From assembly GCF_900090195.1 (NCBI RefSeq), contig NZ_LT607803.1, forward strand, positions 1,984,001 through 2,048,000: a stretch of DNA of 64,000 nt, given 5' to 3'. Every line of letters starts with the position of its first letter. Positions within the stretch are counted from its first letter, which is position 1. Both the position numbers and the translations under genes were made by a program. The DNA is from Variovorax sp. HW608 (lineage in GTDB: Bacteria > Pseudomonadota > Gammaproteobacteria > Burkholderiales > Burkholderiaceae_C). The notes beneath the pieces are model-generated. The model was given only the letters and a program-made list of their open reading frames with translations, ran no database searches and was not told the DNA's origin. This document shows, piece after piece, positions 17,095-25,786 of this stretch.

Positions 17095-18696
17095 TCAGTC
17101 CAGTAGCGTCGACAGGACAGCCGAGAGTTCCGCGGCCGGGTCCGACGGCGTCCACGGCATGCGGAAGGCCACGTGCCCGTCGGGCCGCACCAGCACCGCG
17201 CCGCGCAGTCCGAGCAGCAGCCCGTCCTTCTCGTGCGAGTCTTCGAGTTGCCGGGTGAGCACGGTTCGGCCGTTCTTGCCGGAGACGGCGCGCGCCGCTT
17301 CCATCCATGCGTCGGCCTTCGGTCCGGCGACCAGCACGAACTCGCGGTCGAACCAGTCGAGCGTCGTGTGCCGGCGCGCCAGGTCGAGCCAGATGTGCGG
17401 GAAGCGCATGCCCGGCTTGTCGCCCGGCTCGTACCAGCGCGCGCGCATCACGTGCCTGCCGGTGCCGTCGGGGATCACCGCGCCGTCCTCGTAGCAGAAG
17501 CCCAGCGACTGGCCGATGCTGTGGATGTGGTTGTCGCTGTCGCGGATCCAGAAATCGATGCGGTCCGGGTTGCCCGAACGCAGCGCCTCGTCGCACTGGA
17601 TGAAGCGCGATGCGTTGTGCAGGCTGAAGTCCGCGTTCGATTCCGCCACCGGACGGCGCTCGCGGTCATAGCTGTCGAGCAGCCGCGCGCTGGCGCGCCC
17701 GCTGAGCACGAAGGCCAGCTTCCACGCGAGATTGTGCGCGTCCTGGATGCCCGAGTTCATGCCGTAGCCGCCGTTCGGCGGAAAGCGGTGCGCCGAATCG
17801 CCCACCAGCAGCACGCGCCCCTTGCGAAAGCTCGCGGCCACCTGGCGGCTCATGCGCCAGACGGATCGGTTGATCACCTTCACGTCGAGGTTCGGCACGC
17901 CGGACATGGCGCGCGCCAGTTGCACCACCTCGTCGTCGGTGCGCTCGCCGATGCGCTCGTCGACCTCGCGCCCCACCGGCATAAGGGTCAGCCACTTGTC
18001 CCTGCCGTTGGTATTGAGCACCGTGGAGATCGGGTAGGGCGAATCCTTCGCATACACGCGCCAGCCCGCGCAGATGGCGGCATCACGCACGTGCGAGAGA
18101 TCGGCCTGCCAGTACTCGTTGGCCATCACGGCGAGCGTGGCGGGTCCGCGCATCTCGATGTCGGCCTGCCGCCGCACCGAACTGGTCGCGCCGTCGGCGG
18201 CGATCAGGTATTGCGCGTGCCACGTGGTCTTCTCGCCGGTGCCGACGCTGCGGCTGCTCACCGCGATGCCGCTGCCGCCCTCGTCGTAGTGCATGAACTC
18301 GTGGCCGTAGAGGATGCGGCCGACCTGGCTCTTGCGCGCATGGTCCAGCAGCTCCTCTTCCACCGTGTCCTGCGACTGGATGATCTTCCAGCATGGCGAA
18401 TGGCCGACGTTCGGCTCGGGATGGGTGCGGCCCCATTCGCGGCCCGTCATCGATTCGCAGAACGAGAAGAAGTCCGAGCCGTCCGGCAGGGCATGCCGCT
18501 TCATCAGCCCGTCGATGCCCCACTGGCGGAAGATCTCCATGGTGCGCGTGTAGGTGCCGCGCGCCTTCGGATGGTCGGTGGTCGTCGCGTTGCGTTCGAG
18601 CAGCACGAAATCGATGCCGAAGCGTTGCAGCAGGATCGCCATCGACAGGCCGGCCGGGCCGCCGCCGACGATCACGACAGGGACTGTGTTTTGCAT
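17095..18696 (-). CDS. FAD-dependent aromatic hydroxylase (PheA/MhpA/TetX family)
   Basis: The protein has 533 residues from ATG 18696, which has GGAGG about 8 bases upstream. The Rossmann motif VVIVGGGPAGLSMAILL is at residues ~6-22, the DG motif is LIAADGATSSVRR, and the second FAD motif is RVLLVGDSAHRFPPNGGYGMNSGIQDAHNLAWKL (read in parts). The C-terminal thioredoxin-like extension (~400-533) is that of phenol and 3-(hydroxyphenyl)propionate hydroxylases. It should insert one oxygen atom into an aromatic ring using NAD(P)H. It is followed by the VOC, hydrolase and importer genes, together a peripheral aromatic degradation pathway. Ligand identity cannot be read from sequence. Confidence 0.9.
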   Translation of the reverse strand: MQNTVPVVIVGGGPAGLSMAILLQRFGIDFVLLERNATTTDHPKARGTYTRTMEIFRQWGIDGLMKRHALPDGSDFFSFCESMTGREWGRTHPEPNVGHSPCWKIIQSQDTVEEELLDHARKSQVGRILYGHEFMHYDEGGSGIAVSSRSVGTGEKTTWHAQYLIAADGATSSVRRQADIEMRGPATLAVMANEYWQADLSHVRDAAICAGWRVYAKDSPYPISTVLNTNGRDKWLTLMPVGREVDERIGERTDDEVVQLARAMSGVPNLDVKVINRSVWRMSRQVAASFRKGRVLLVGDSAHRFPPNGGYGMNSGIQDAHNLAWKLAFVLSGRASARLLDSYDRERRPVAESNADFSLHNASRFIQCDEALRSGNPDRIDFWIRDSDNHIHSIGQSLGFCYEDGAVIPDGTGRHVMRARWYEPGDKPGMRFPHIWLDLARRHTTLDWFDREFVLVAGPKADAWMEAARAVSGKNGRTVLTRQLEDSHEKDGLLLGLRGAVLVRPDGHVAFRMPWTPSDPAAELSAVLSTLLD

Positions 18697-18698
18697 GG

Positions 18699-19268
18699 TC
18701 AAGCCTCCAGGGGAGAGGGGAAAGAGACACCGGTGAAGCGATAGGCCAATCCGGGCGCGACAGGCACCCAGCGCGCGGCGGCAAGCGCCAGCAGCCGGAT
18801 GCCGAGGAATTCCTGCGGCAGCCAGCGGGCGCGGGTGCCGAAGACGTTGAAGGTGGCGTAGCAGAGCCTGCCCTGCATCAGCGGCACGTTGATCACGCTG
18901 CGTAGCTTGTGGGCGCGCATCTGCTCGAAGTCGTCGAAGTGCTGCGCCAGCACATGCTCGCCCTCGCCGACGAACACGCGGCCCTGCACGAAGAGGCATT
19001 CGGTCCACGGCGTCAGCGTCTTGCGCTTGGCGCCGTTGACCGGAAAGCGCGCCGCCTCCGACGAATAAAAGCGGCGCAGCAGGACCTGGCCGGCCGCGTC
19101 GTGCGCGGTCGTCACGTTCTGCTGGATGCTGAAGATGCTGTCGGTCGCAATCAGCGAGCGCTGGAGATCGATCCGGCGCAGCGCGTCGTCGGCGCTTCGC
19201 GCCTCGGCGAGGCTGTCCAGAAACTCTGCCGTGATGCCGTGGGTCGTGGCTGCGTGGATTGCGTCCAT
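18699..19268 (-). CDS. stand-alone GAF-domain protein
   Basis: The protein has 189 residues with one GAF domain at ~10-165. DLQRSLIATDSIFSIQQNVTT opens the fold, and LRSVINVPLMQGRLCYATFNVFG is the conserved last-strand region. No kinase, DNA-binding or cyclase domain is attached. It is the first gene of the aromatic operon, two bases before the monooxygenase start, and is divergent from the LysR regulator. Similar genes head hydroxylase operons and may sense or bind the substrate; that role here is inferred. Confidence 0.7.
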   Translation of the reverse strand: MDAIHAATTHGITAEFLDSLAEARSADDALRRIDLQRSLIATDSIFSIQQNVTTAHDAAGQVLLRRFYSSEAARFPVNGAKRKTLTPWTECLFVQGRVFVGEGEHVLAQHFDDFEQMRAHKLRSVINVPLMQGRLCYATFNVFGTRARWLPQEFLGIRLLALAAARWVPVAPGLAYRFTGVSFPSPLEA

Positions 19269-19291
19269 GGGGAAAAGTCTAGGACTCGCAA

Positions 19292-19305
19292 TTCACCAAA
19301 GTGAA
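19292..19305. promoter_or_regulatory. LysR-type operator candidate TTCAC-N4-GTGAA
   Basis: A perfect 5-base inverted repeat TTCAC CAAA GTGAA lies in the 69-base gap between the GAF/monooxygenase operon and the divergent LysR gene. It contains the T-N11-A pattern typical of LysR binding sites. AT-rich sequence on its right (AATAATTTCTGATAG) could hold -10 elements. Position and symmetry make it the likely recognition site of the adjacent regulator. Confidence 0.55.
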
Positions 19306-19337
19306 ATAATTTCTGATAGCCCGATAACCTTGGAGTT

Positions 19338-20315
19338 ATGGCCTTGCCGACCGCCCGCGACCCCGCCACCGAACTGCAGCGCGCGCTGCTTTCCCGCCTG
19401 AAGCTGCGGCAGCTGTCATTGCTGCAGGCCATCGACCGGCATCGCACGCTCGGACGGGTGGCCGCCGAGATGCAGCTCAGCCAGCCGGCGATCACCAAGG
19501 CGCTGCACGAGGTCGAGGACATCTTCGGCAGCACGCTCTTCGATCGCACCAGCCGCGGGCTCGTGCCAACGCCCGCCGGCGATGCGGTGCTGCATTACGC
19601 GCGCCGCTGGCTCGCCGAACTCGAAGCGACCACGCGGGTGCTCACCTCGCTCGAAGCGGGCCGCAGCGGACGGCTGCGCCTGGGCTTCACGCAGCAGGTG
19701 CCGCAGCAGCTCATGTCCGCCGCGCTCACGCACCTGCTCGACCGCACGCCGCGCATCTCGGTCATGGCGCGCGAAGGCACGACGGACGAGCTGGTCGCCA
19801 GCCTCGTCGCACGCGAGCTCGACTGCGCCATCGGCCGCTCGTACGACGGCGACGCGACCGGGCTGGTGCAGGAAGCCATCTACGAGCAGGAGCCCTGCCT
19901 CGTGGTCGGCGCGAAGAACGTCAAGCGCCTGTCGCGCGGCCCGCTCGACTGGGCGCGGCTCGCGCAGCTCGACTGGATCCTGCCGCCGCCCAACACGCCC
20001 ATGCGCCGGACCTACAACGCGATCTTCGTCGGCGCGGGCGTGCAGCCGCCGCTGCCGATCCTGGAGACCACCGCGATCCGCAGCATGGAGATGGTGCTGC
20101 GCCAGGAGCCCAATGCGATCACCATCTTTGCGCGCGACGTGGTGGCCGAGATGGAGCGCGCCGGCCACTGGGCCGCGCTGCCCTACCGGCTGAGCTGGAA
20201 CCTGCCGCCGGTGAGCTTCTTCACGCTGAAGGAGCTGGAGCCGCATCCCACGGTGCAGTCGCTGCGCCGCGTGGTGGTCGAGACCGCGCAGCGGATGAAA
20301 GAGGCCGCCGCCTGA
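19338..20315 (+). CDS. LysR-family transcriptional regulator of the aromatic operon
   Basis: The protein has 325 residues. The N-terminal winged helix-turn-helix is typical: KLRQLSLLQAIDRHRTLGRVAAEMQLSQPAITKALHEVEDIFGSTLFDRTSRGLVPTPAG. This is described by positions ~22-82, with SQPAITKAL as the recognition helix. The effector domain follows from ~100 (GRLRLGF). It resembles the GbpR/PcaQ-like branch by the ALTHLLDRTP segment. Divergent placement and the operator in between suggest control of the monooxygenase/importer operon and of itself. The inducer would be the aromatic substrate or an intermediate. Confidence 0.9.
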   Translation: MALPTARDPATELQRALLSRLKLRQLSLLQAIDRHRTLGRVAAEMQLSQPAITKALHEVEDIFGSTLFDRTSRGLVPTPAGDAVLHYARRWLAELEATTRVLTSLEAGRSGRLRLGFTQQVPQQLMSAALTHLLDRTPRISVMAREGTTDELVASLVARELDCAIGRSYDGDATGLVQEAIYEQEPCLVVGAKNVKRLSRGPLDWARLAQLDWILPPPNTPMRRTYNAIFVGAGVQPPLPILETTAIRSMEMVLRQEPNAITIFARDVVAEMERAGHWAALPYRLSWNLPPVSFFTLKELEPHPTVQSLRRVVVETAQRMKEAAA

Positions 20316-20373
20316 GTCTTGCCAGTGGCCGACTTCGTCGGCATCATGCGCGGCGCTGAGGAAGGAGACGCTG

Positions 20374-20964
20374 ATGAAATCGTGGACTCGCCATGCCGCC
20401 GCTCTCGCCACCCTCGTCGTCGCCGCCACCGTGCAGGCGGCGGGCACCGTGGGCAACACCTTGCCACCGGGCTTTCCCGCGATCGAGGACACCTCGCTCA
20501 CCGACAAGCCGCTCATCGGCTTCGGCGCCGCCGGGCCGGTGACGCGAACGCCGGTGATCCTCATCCACGGCAACAACGACACGCCGTTCCCCACCGCCTG
20601 CAACCCCTACGGCCGCGTGCAGGCGCTGGCCCAGTTCCTGGCCGACAACGGCTACTCGACCAGCGAGCTCTGGGGCATCGGCTACCAGGGCGATCAGTGC
20701 GACCTGCCGGCCGACCAGACGCGCCGCTCGAGCATCGCCCACACCAGCGCAGCCAACGTGCCGGACCTGCGCCGCTTCATCCGCGCGGTGATGGCCTTCA
20801 CCGGCGCGAAGCAGGTGGACATCGTCGGCCACAGCCTCGGCGTGACGATCGCGCGCGAATGGATTCGGCAGGACGAGGCGCAGGCCATGGTGCGCCGCTT
20901 CGTCGCCATCGACGGGCCCAACCACGGGATCATCAACTGCTCGCCGGACCCCGCCAACTACTAG
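20374..20964 (+). pseudogene. secreted lipase, N-terminal part, interrupted by an insertion sequence
   Basis: The reading frame starts at ATG 20374 with GAAGGAGACG just upstream. A Sec signal (MKSWTRHAAALATLVVAA..VQA) is followed by a class 2 lipase-like alpha/beta hydrolase: VILIHGNNDTP is the oxyanion loop and DIVGHSLGVTIAREW carries the nucleophile serine. After ~196 residues the frame stops at a TAG formed by the T of the CTACT duplication and the first two bases of the insertion sequence. Joining 20374-20962 to 22649-23043 restores a 984-base frame coding for 327 residues, reading N-Y-W-Q-L across the joint. The catalytic Asp and His would lie in the second part, so this fragment should be inactive. 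Confidence 0.9.
20958..20962. repeat. left target-site duplication CTACT
   Basis: CTACT directly precedes the left end of the insertion sequence and is repeated at 22644-22648. Removing the element and one copy restores the lipase frame exactly. Confidence 0.9.
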
Positions 20965-20993
20965 TCTTGTCCAACGAGGTGTGAGCCTGGAGC
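20963..20993 (+). repeat. left terminal inverted repeat of the insertion sequence
   Basis: This 31-base end pairs with 22612-22643 on the opposite strand. The outer part AGTCTT and the inner part GAGCCTGGAGC are identical; a few differences lie between. Confidence 0.9.
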
Positions 20994-21096
20994 CGGGCTC
21001 GTGATTCCAGTGGGAAATGAGCCTGGCGGGAGCCTGCAGCGGCGGTTGAGCGGCTGACGGGCAGCCTGCCGACGGGCGAGTCGATCATCGAGGCGA

Positions 21097-22353
21097 ATGG
21101 TGATCGACATGGACGAGGCGCAAGTACGCACGGTGGAACAGGTGCGCCAGGTGCTGGCAGGGACGCAGGAACTGCGGTTTCGCGCGGCTCAGGACGATGA
21201 GGGGCGCTACGGCTGGGTTGCGACTGTGCTGCGGCGACTGGGGTACCGCCAGCTGGGTCGGGCCGACAAGGGCGCGGTATTGGCCTACCTGCAGCGTTTG
21301 AGCGGCTACAGCCGTGCCCAGGTGACGCGGCTGGTCTCGCGCTGGATGGCGGGCAAGCCGCTGGTGAAGAACTACCGCGCGCCCGAGCACGCGTTTGCAC
21401 GGCGCTATACGGCCGCTGACGTGGCGTTGTTGGCCGAGGTAGATCGCGCCATGGGCACGCTGTCGGGGCCGGCCACGGCATGCGTGCTGCGCCGCCAGCG
21501 CGATGTCTTCGGCGACACGCGGTTCGAGCGACTGGGATCGATCTCGGTGGCGCACTTGTACAACCTGCGCAACGATGCGAGCTATCGCGCCCAGCGCGTC
21601 GTGCTGACCAAGACGCGCGGCGACAAAGCCGTGACGATCGGCGTGCGCAAGGCCCCCGCGCCAGATGGCCGCCCCGGATTCATCCGCATCGACAGCGTGC
21701 ACCAGGGCGACTTCGACGGCGCCAAAGGCCTGTACCACATCAACGCGGTCGATTGCGTCACGCAGTGGCAGGTGGTAGCCAGCGTGCAGACCATTGCCGA
21801 GAACCACCTGCTGCCGGTCATCGAGCAGATGCTCGCGCAGTTCCCCTTCGAGATCCTGGGCTTTCACGCCGACAACGGCAGCGAGTACGTCAACCACCGC
21901 GTGGCCGCGATGCTGGAGAAGCTGCGCGTGGAGTTCACACGCAGCCGCCCGCGCCGCAGCAACGACAACGGCCTGGCCGAGACCAAGAACGGTGCGGTCG
22001 TGCGCAAGATCTTCGGCTACGAGCACATCGCGCAACGCCATGCGGGGCGCTTCAACACCTTCTGCGTCGAGTACCTCAACCCGTTCCTGAACTTTCACCT
22101 CCCGTGCCTGTTCGCCACCGAGGTGGCCGATGCGAAGAAGCCTGGTCGCATCAAGCGCGTGTACCGGCCCAAGGACGCGATGACGCCACTGGACAAGCTC
22201 TCAAGCCTGCCCGATGCGGCAAAGTTTCTGCGCGAAGGCGTCACGCTCGAAGAGCTGCAGCAGCTCGCCCGAGCGCTCAGCGACGTTCAGGCCGCCCAGG
22301 AGCTGAACGAAGCGCGCGCAGAACTGTTCCGACGCGTGCCCGCTCGCGCGTAG
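21097..22353 (+). CDS. DDE transposase with integrase (rve) core
   Basis: The protein has 418 residues; it may start at 21097 (GTG/ATG region, MVIDMDEAQ) or at the ATG 12 bases later. The N-terminal ~140 residues form helix-turn-helix DNA-binding modules (GYSRAQVTRLVSRWMAG). The rve core has the D-D-E set: RIDSVHQGD, HADNGSEYVNHRV and the Glu in GLAETKNGAVVRK about 35 residues later. The C-terminal part KRVYRPKDAMTPLDKL occurs in transposases that act alone. It lies inside intact inverted repeats. I did not assign an IS family; the core resembles the IS481/IS3-type integrase fold. Confidence 0.92.
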   Translation: MVIDMDEAQVRTVEQVRQVLAGTQELRFRAAQDDEGRYGWVATVLRRLGYRQLGRADKGAVLAYLQRLSGYSRAQVTRLVSRWMAGKPLVKNYRAPEHAFARRYTAADVALLAEVDRAMGTLSGPATACVLRRQRDVFGDTRFERLGSISVAHLYNLRNDASYRAQRVVLTKTRGDKAVTIGVRKAPAPDGRPGFIRIDSVHQGDFDGAKGLYHINAVDCVTQWQVVASVQTIAENHLLPVIEQMLAQFPFEILGFHADNGSEYVNHRVAAMLEKLRVEFTRSRPRRSNDNGLAETKNGAVVRKIFGYEHIAQRHAGRFNTFCVEYLNPFLNFHLPCLFATEVADAKKPGRIKRVYRPKDAMTPLDKLSSLPDAAKFLREGVTLEELQQLARALSDVQAAQELNEARAELFRRVPARA

Positions 22354-22611
22354 CTGCGCGCCCCGCCAGGCAAGACACAGCATGTGCTGCTGCGCAGCAA
22401 GACCCACAAGCAGGGGGAAAGCCTTCCCCCTTGGCGCCCCTTCAGGGTGGTCTGTGGACAAAGCTCAGCAAGCTGTAGCTTTGCCCACAGTCTCACGGCT
22501 GCGCCGCGCCTGTACCCCCTTCTGCGTTCAAAAGAAGTCCAGAACTGCCCCTCACTACACTGCAGGCTGTCAACAACGGATCGACTCGCTTCGCATCGCC
22601 GTTCTCAGGCT
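22354..22611. other. non-coding 3' part of the insertion sequence
   Basis: Between the transposase stop and the right inverted repeat I find no gene with a ribosome-binding site or known motif. The open frames that cross it are accidental. It contains direct and inverted short GC-rich words such as GGGGGAAAGCCTTCCCCC near 22416-22433, a hairpin-capable stretch that could end transposase transcription. Confidence 0.4.
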
Positions 22612-22643
22612 GCTCCAGGCTCATACCTCATTTGGAAAAGACT
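22612..22643 (-). repeat. right terminal inverted repeat of the insertion sequence
   Basis: This 32-base end is the inverted counterpart of 20963-20993, with one extra base and a few substitutions. CTACT, the second copy of the target duplication, follows at 22644-22648. Confidence 0.9.
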
Positions 22644-22648
22644 CTACT

Positions 22649-23043
22649 GGCAGTTGCCTGCGGCGGGCGGCTTCACGCCGCAAAGCGAGGTGTGCCAGGA
22701 ACTCGGCTCGCCCAACACGCCCTTCCTGCAACTGCTCAACGGCCGCAGCGGCGGCAGCGAAAACGAAGGGCCCACGAAGGTGCTGGTCATCCGCAACGGC
22801 GACGCGAGCTTCGTCTACTTCCCGGTGCTGGACGGCTTGATCGCGCCGGTGCCCGCGATCGATTCGTTCGGCAATCCGACGGACTTCTCCAAGAGTGCGC
22901 AACTGCGCGGCGCGCGCGAGCTGGTGCTCACGGGGCAGGGCGCCTACGACCCGATCCTGCATACCGGCCACCTCGGCATCCTCAATTCGCCGCAGACCTG
23001 GCAGGCCACGCTCGACTTCCTCACCGGCCGCTCCAAGGACTGA
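22649..23043 (+). pseudogene. secreted lipase, C-terminal part
   Basis: This is the remainder of the lipase gene beyond the insertion sequence, in the frame WQLPAAGGFTPQSEVCQEL to GRSKD. It has no start codon or ribosome-binding site of its own. It should hold the rest of the catalytic triad: an aspartate in VIRNGDASFVYFP or FPVLDGL and the histidine in DPILHTGHLGILN. The sequence shows no further frameshift or stop, in keeping with a young insertion, and precise excision would restore the gene. Confidence 0.88.
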
Positions 23044-23082
23044 GCCCCGCGCCGCGGGATCGAGCCGCTATGCTGGGCGGTG

Positions 23083-23583
23083 ATGAATCCCCAGAAGACG
23101 CTGCTCGTCGTCTACCACACGATGACCGGCGGCACCGCGCAGATGGCGCAGGCCGCCGCTGATGGCGCGCGCGAGGAGCCGGGCGTGCAGGTGCGGCTGC
23201 TGCGCGCCACCGAAGCCGGTCCCGACGATGTGCTGGGCGCCGACGGCTACGTGTTCGCCACGCCCGAAAACCTCGCCGCGATCGCCGGGCTGATGAAGGA
23301 CTTCTTCGACCGCTGCTATTACCCCGTGCTCGACCGCATCAACGGCCGTCCCTACGCCACGCTGGTGTGCGCGGGCAGCGACGGCCAGAACGCGGTGCGC
23401 CAGATCGACCGCATCGCGACCGGCTGGCGGCTCAAGTCCGTGGCGCCGGCGATCATCGTCTGCACGCATGCGCAGACGCCCGAAGCCATCCTGCGGCCCA
23501 AGCAGATCGGCGAGGCGGATCTCGCGCCATGCCGCGAGCTCGGCGCGGCGCTCGCGGCCGGCATGGCGCTCGGCGTCTACTGA
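23083..23583 (+). CDS. flavodoxin-like NAD(P)H-quinone reductase-type protein
   Basis: The protein has 166 residues from ATG 23083; a GTG one codon earlier is also open. VVYHTMTGGTAQMAQAAADGA is the FMN-phosphate loop of flavodoxins, GYVFATPENLAAIAGLMKDFFDRCYY and CAGSDGQ fit the isoalloxazine-binding loops. The family moves electrons through FMN in the cytoplasm, either as a carrier or as a small reductase. It follows the broken lipase gene by 39 bases and has no clear functional partner. Confidence 0.82.
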   Translation: MNPQKTLLVVYHTMTGGTAQMAQAAADGAREEPGVQVRLLRATEAGPDDVLGADGYVFATPENLAAIAGLMKDFFDRCYYPVLDRINGRPYATLVCAGSDGQNAVRQIDRIATGWRLKSVAPAIIVCTHAQTPEAILRPKQIGEADLAPCRELGAALAAGMALGVY

Positions 23584-23777
23584 AGAAGCGCCGCTTCGAT
23601 GCCCAGGCCAGCTTCCGCTGCGCGATCACGGACCGCACCGCATCGGAGCAGTCGTCAAGACCAGCCTGGGGGTAACCCGACATCAACAATCACTGAGAAT
23701 GCAGCGCAAGCGAAATTCAACCCGTTCGCGGCGTGCCGCGCGGACACTACGCGCATCCTTCGGACCCTTTTTTCCAC

Positions 23778-24758
23778 ATGAACCTCATCTCCCGCCGCAG
23801 CCTCGCCGCATGGGCCGGCTCGCTGCTCCTTGGCATCTCCTGCGTCGCGCATGGCGCCGACAGCTTCCCCTCGAAGCCGATCCGGATCCTGGTCGGCTAC
23901 ACCGCCGGCGGCGCGGTCGACGCGGTCGCGCGCGCGGTCGGGCTGCGCATGTCCACGATCCTCGGCCAGCCGGTGATCGTCGAGAACAAGCCCGGCGCGG
24001 GCACCAACATCGCGGTCAAGACGCTCGCCACCAGCCCGCCCGACGGCTACACGCTGCTGCTCGCTGCCAATGCGCTGGCGGTGAACCCCTCGCTGTTCCA
24101 GCCCGCGCCCTACGACCTCGACCGCGACTTCACGCCGATCAGCCTCGTGGGCCGCGTGCCGGTGGTGTTCACGGTGCGCGAGGACTCGGAAATCAAGACG
24201 CTCGCGCAGCTCGTCGCCGCCGCCAAGGCCCGGCCCGGCGGCATCACGGTCGCGACGCCCGGCAACGGCTCGACGCCGCACCTGGCGATGGAGCTGTTCC
24301 AGCACACGGCCGGCCTGTCGCTGCGCCACGTGCCCTACAAGGGCGGCGCGCCTGCGCTGACCGACGTGCTCGGTGGCCATGTGGACGTGGTCGCGGTCAA
24401 CGCGCTCGAAGCGCTGCCGCTCGCCAAGGCCGGCCGGCTGCGGGTGCTCGCGGTGATGAGCGGCGAGCGCTCGGCGGTGCTGCCGGGCGTGCCGACCGTC
24501 GCCGAATCCGGCTACCCGGGCTTCGAGGCCAGCGTGTGGTATGGCTTCGTGGCGCCGGCCGGTCTGCCGAAGCCGGTGCAGGCGCGCCTGCACGAGGCGG
24601 TGCAGAAGGCGATCGAATCGAACGAGGTGCGCGACCTGCTCGCCACCGCGGGCGGCGTGCCGCTGCCGGGCCCCACGGAGCAGTTCGACAAACTGCTCAA
24701 GAGCGACGCAGCGCGCTACGGCAAGCTGATCCGCGAAGCCCACATCCAACCCGACTGA
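23778..24758 (+). CDS. Bug/TctC-family solute-binding protein (1)
   Basis: The protein has 326 residues from ATG 23778. Upstream in-frame codons to 23733 would place residues before the export signal MNLISRRSLAAWAGSLLLG. The Bug signatures are FPSKPIRILVGYTAGGAVDAVAR, PDGYTLLLAANALAVNPSL, HVPYKGGAPALTDVLGGHVD and GLPKPVQARLHEAV. Bug receptors bind small carboxylates in the periplasm, normally for a tripartite TctAB carrier, but no carrier gene is near. A second receptor and a dehydrogenase gene follow on the same strand. Confidence 0.9.
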   Translation: MNLISRRSLAAWAGSLLLGISCVAHGADSFPSKPIRILVGYTAGGAVDAVARAVGLRMSTILGQPVIVENKPGAGTNIAVKTLATSPPDGYTLLLAANALAVNPSLFQPAPYDLDRDFTPISLVGRVPVVFTVREDSEIKTLAQLVAAAKARPGGITVATPGNGSTPHLAMELFQHTAGLSLRHVPYKGGAPALTDVLGGHVDVVAVNALEALPLAKAGRLRVLAVMSGERSAVLPGVPTVAESGYPGFEASVWYGFVAPAGLPKPVQARLHEAVQKAIESNEVRDLLATAGGVPLPGPTEQFDKLLKSDAARYGKLIREAHIQPD

Positions 24759-24771
24759 GAGGCAGACACAG

Positions 24772-25770
24772 ATGACGGACGGAATCACGCGCCGGCAGGC
24801 GATGCTCTCGGCGGCCGGCGGTGCGCTGCTCGCCACCTCGCGCAGCGCGTTCGCGCAGGCCAGCTACCCCACGCGGGCCATCCACCTGATCGTGCCCTTC
24901 ACGCCGGGCGGCTCCACGGACGTGCTGGCGCGCGCGATCGGCATGGAGCTCGGCCGCGCATGGAAGCAGCCCGTGGTGATCGAGAACGTGCCCGGCGCGG
25001 GCGGATCGCTCGGCGCGGAAAGGGTCGCGAAGGCGCCGGCCGACGGCTACACGCTGCTCATGGGGCACATCGGCACGCTGGCGATCAATCCATCGCTGTA
25101 TCCGAAGCTGGGCTACCAGCCGCTGCAGAGCTTCGCACCGGTCGCCTGGGTCGCCCGCGTGCCCAACGTGCTCGTGGTGCACGAATCGGTGCCGGCACGC
25201 TCGCTGGCCGAGCTGATCGCGCTCGCCAAGGCCAAGCCGGGCCAGCTCGCCTACGGCTCGGGCGGCAATGGCAGCGCGGCGCACATCACGACGGAGTACC
25301 TCAAGCTGCAGACCGGGGCGTCGTTCCTTCACATCCCCTATCGCGGCACCGCGCCGGCAGTCACCGATCTGCTGGCGGGACAGGTGCAGCTGCTGTTTAC
25401 CGGCGCCCCGGCGCTGCTGCCGCACATCAAGGCGGGCAAGCTGCGCGCGCTGGCGGTGTCGAGCCCGAAGCGCATCGCATCGCTGCCCGAGGTGCCGACG
25501 GTGGCGGAAAGCGGCGTGCCCGGCACCAAGGACTTCGAGGCCGACCAGTGGTACGGCATCACCGCGCCCGCCGGCACGCCGGCCGAGGTGGTGGCGGCGC
25601 TCAACCGCCAGATCAACCAGTCGCTGAACTCGGCGGAGGTCAGGTCGCGGCTCGCCGCCGAAGGCGCGGAAGCGACGCCGGCGACGCCCGAGGTGTTCGG
25701 CAAGCTGATCGCGACCGAGCTGCAGCGATGGGAGCGCGTGATCCGCGCTGCCCATGTCACCGTCGACTGA
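24772..25770 (+). CDS. Bug/TctC-family solute-binding protein (2)
   Basis: The protein has 332 residues. The export signal has a twin-arginine look (GITRRQAMLSAAGGALLATS) and ends at SAFAQA. The core has YPTRAIHLIVPFTPGGSTDVLAR, ADGYTLLMGHIGTLAINPSLY, HIPYRGTAPAVTDLLAGQVQ and LPEVPTVAESGVPG, all typical. It is only 13 bases after the first receptor and 16 bases before the dehydrogenase start, so the three genes probably form one transcript. The two receptors are clearly paralogous but diverged, which suggests different ligands. Confidence 0.9.
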   Translation: MTDGITRRQAMLSAAGGALLATSRSAFAQASYPTRAIHLIVPFTPGGSTDVLARAIGMELGRAWKQPVVIENVPGAGGSLGAERVAKAPADGYTLLMGHIGTLAINPSLYPKLGYQPLQSFAPVAWVARVPNVLVVHESVPARSLAELIALAKAKPGQLAYGSGGNGSAAHITTEYLKLQTGASFLHIPYRGTAPAVTDLLAGQVQLLFTGAPALLPHIKAGKLRALAVSSPKRIASLPEVPTVAESGVPGTKDFEADQWYGITAPAGTPAEVVAALNRQINQSLNSAEVRSRLAAEGAEATPATPEVFGKLIATELQRWERVIRAAHVTVD

Positions 25771-25786
25771 ACGAGGAGAACACACC

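Larger units (their letters stand above)
20963..22643 (+). mobile_element. insertion sequence, 1,681 bp, with 31/32-bp terminal inverted repeats
   Basis: The ends are defined directly. The left end begins AGTCTTGTCC at 20963 and the right end, on the other strand, begins AGTCTTTTCC at 22643. The repeats stay matched, with a few differences and a one-base gap, through GAGCCTGGAGC. CTACT occurs on both sides (20958-20962 and 22644-22648) as a 5-bp target duplication. One DDE transposase fills most of the element, and ~290 bases without a recognisable gene follow it. The target was a lipase gene. The intact repeats, duplication and transposase frame show a recent insertion that may still be active. 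Confidence 0.95.

Noticed and set aside
22354..22611. Passenger gene in the insertion sequence
   Set aside because: Frames here run through the right end into the lipase remnant, lack ribosome-binding sites and have no recognisable motif.
23585..23597. Rho-independent terminator GAAGC-GCC-GCTTC after the flavodoxin gene
   Set aside because: The stem is only five base pairs and no T-run follows.
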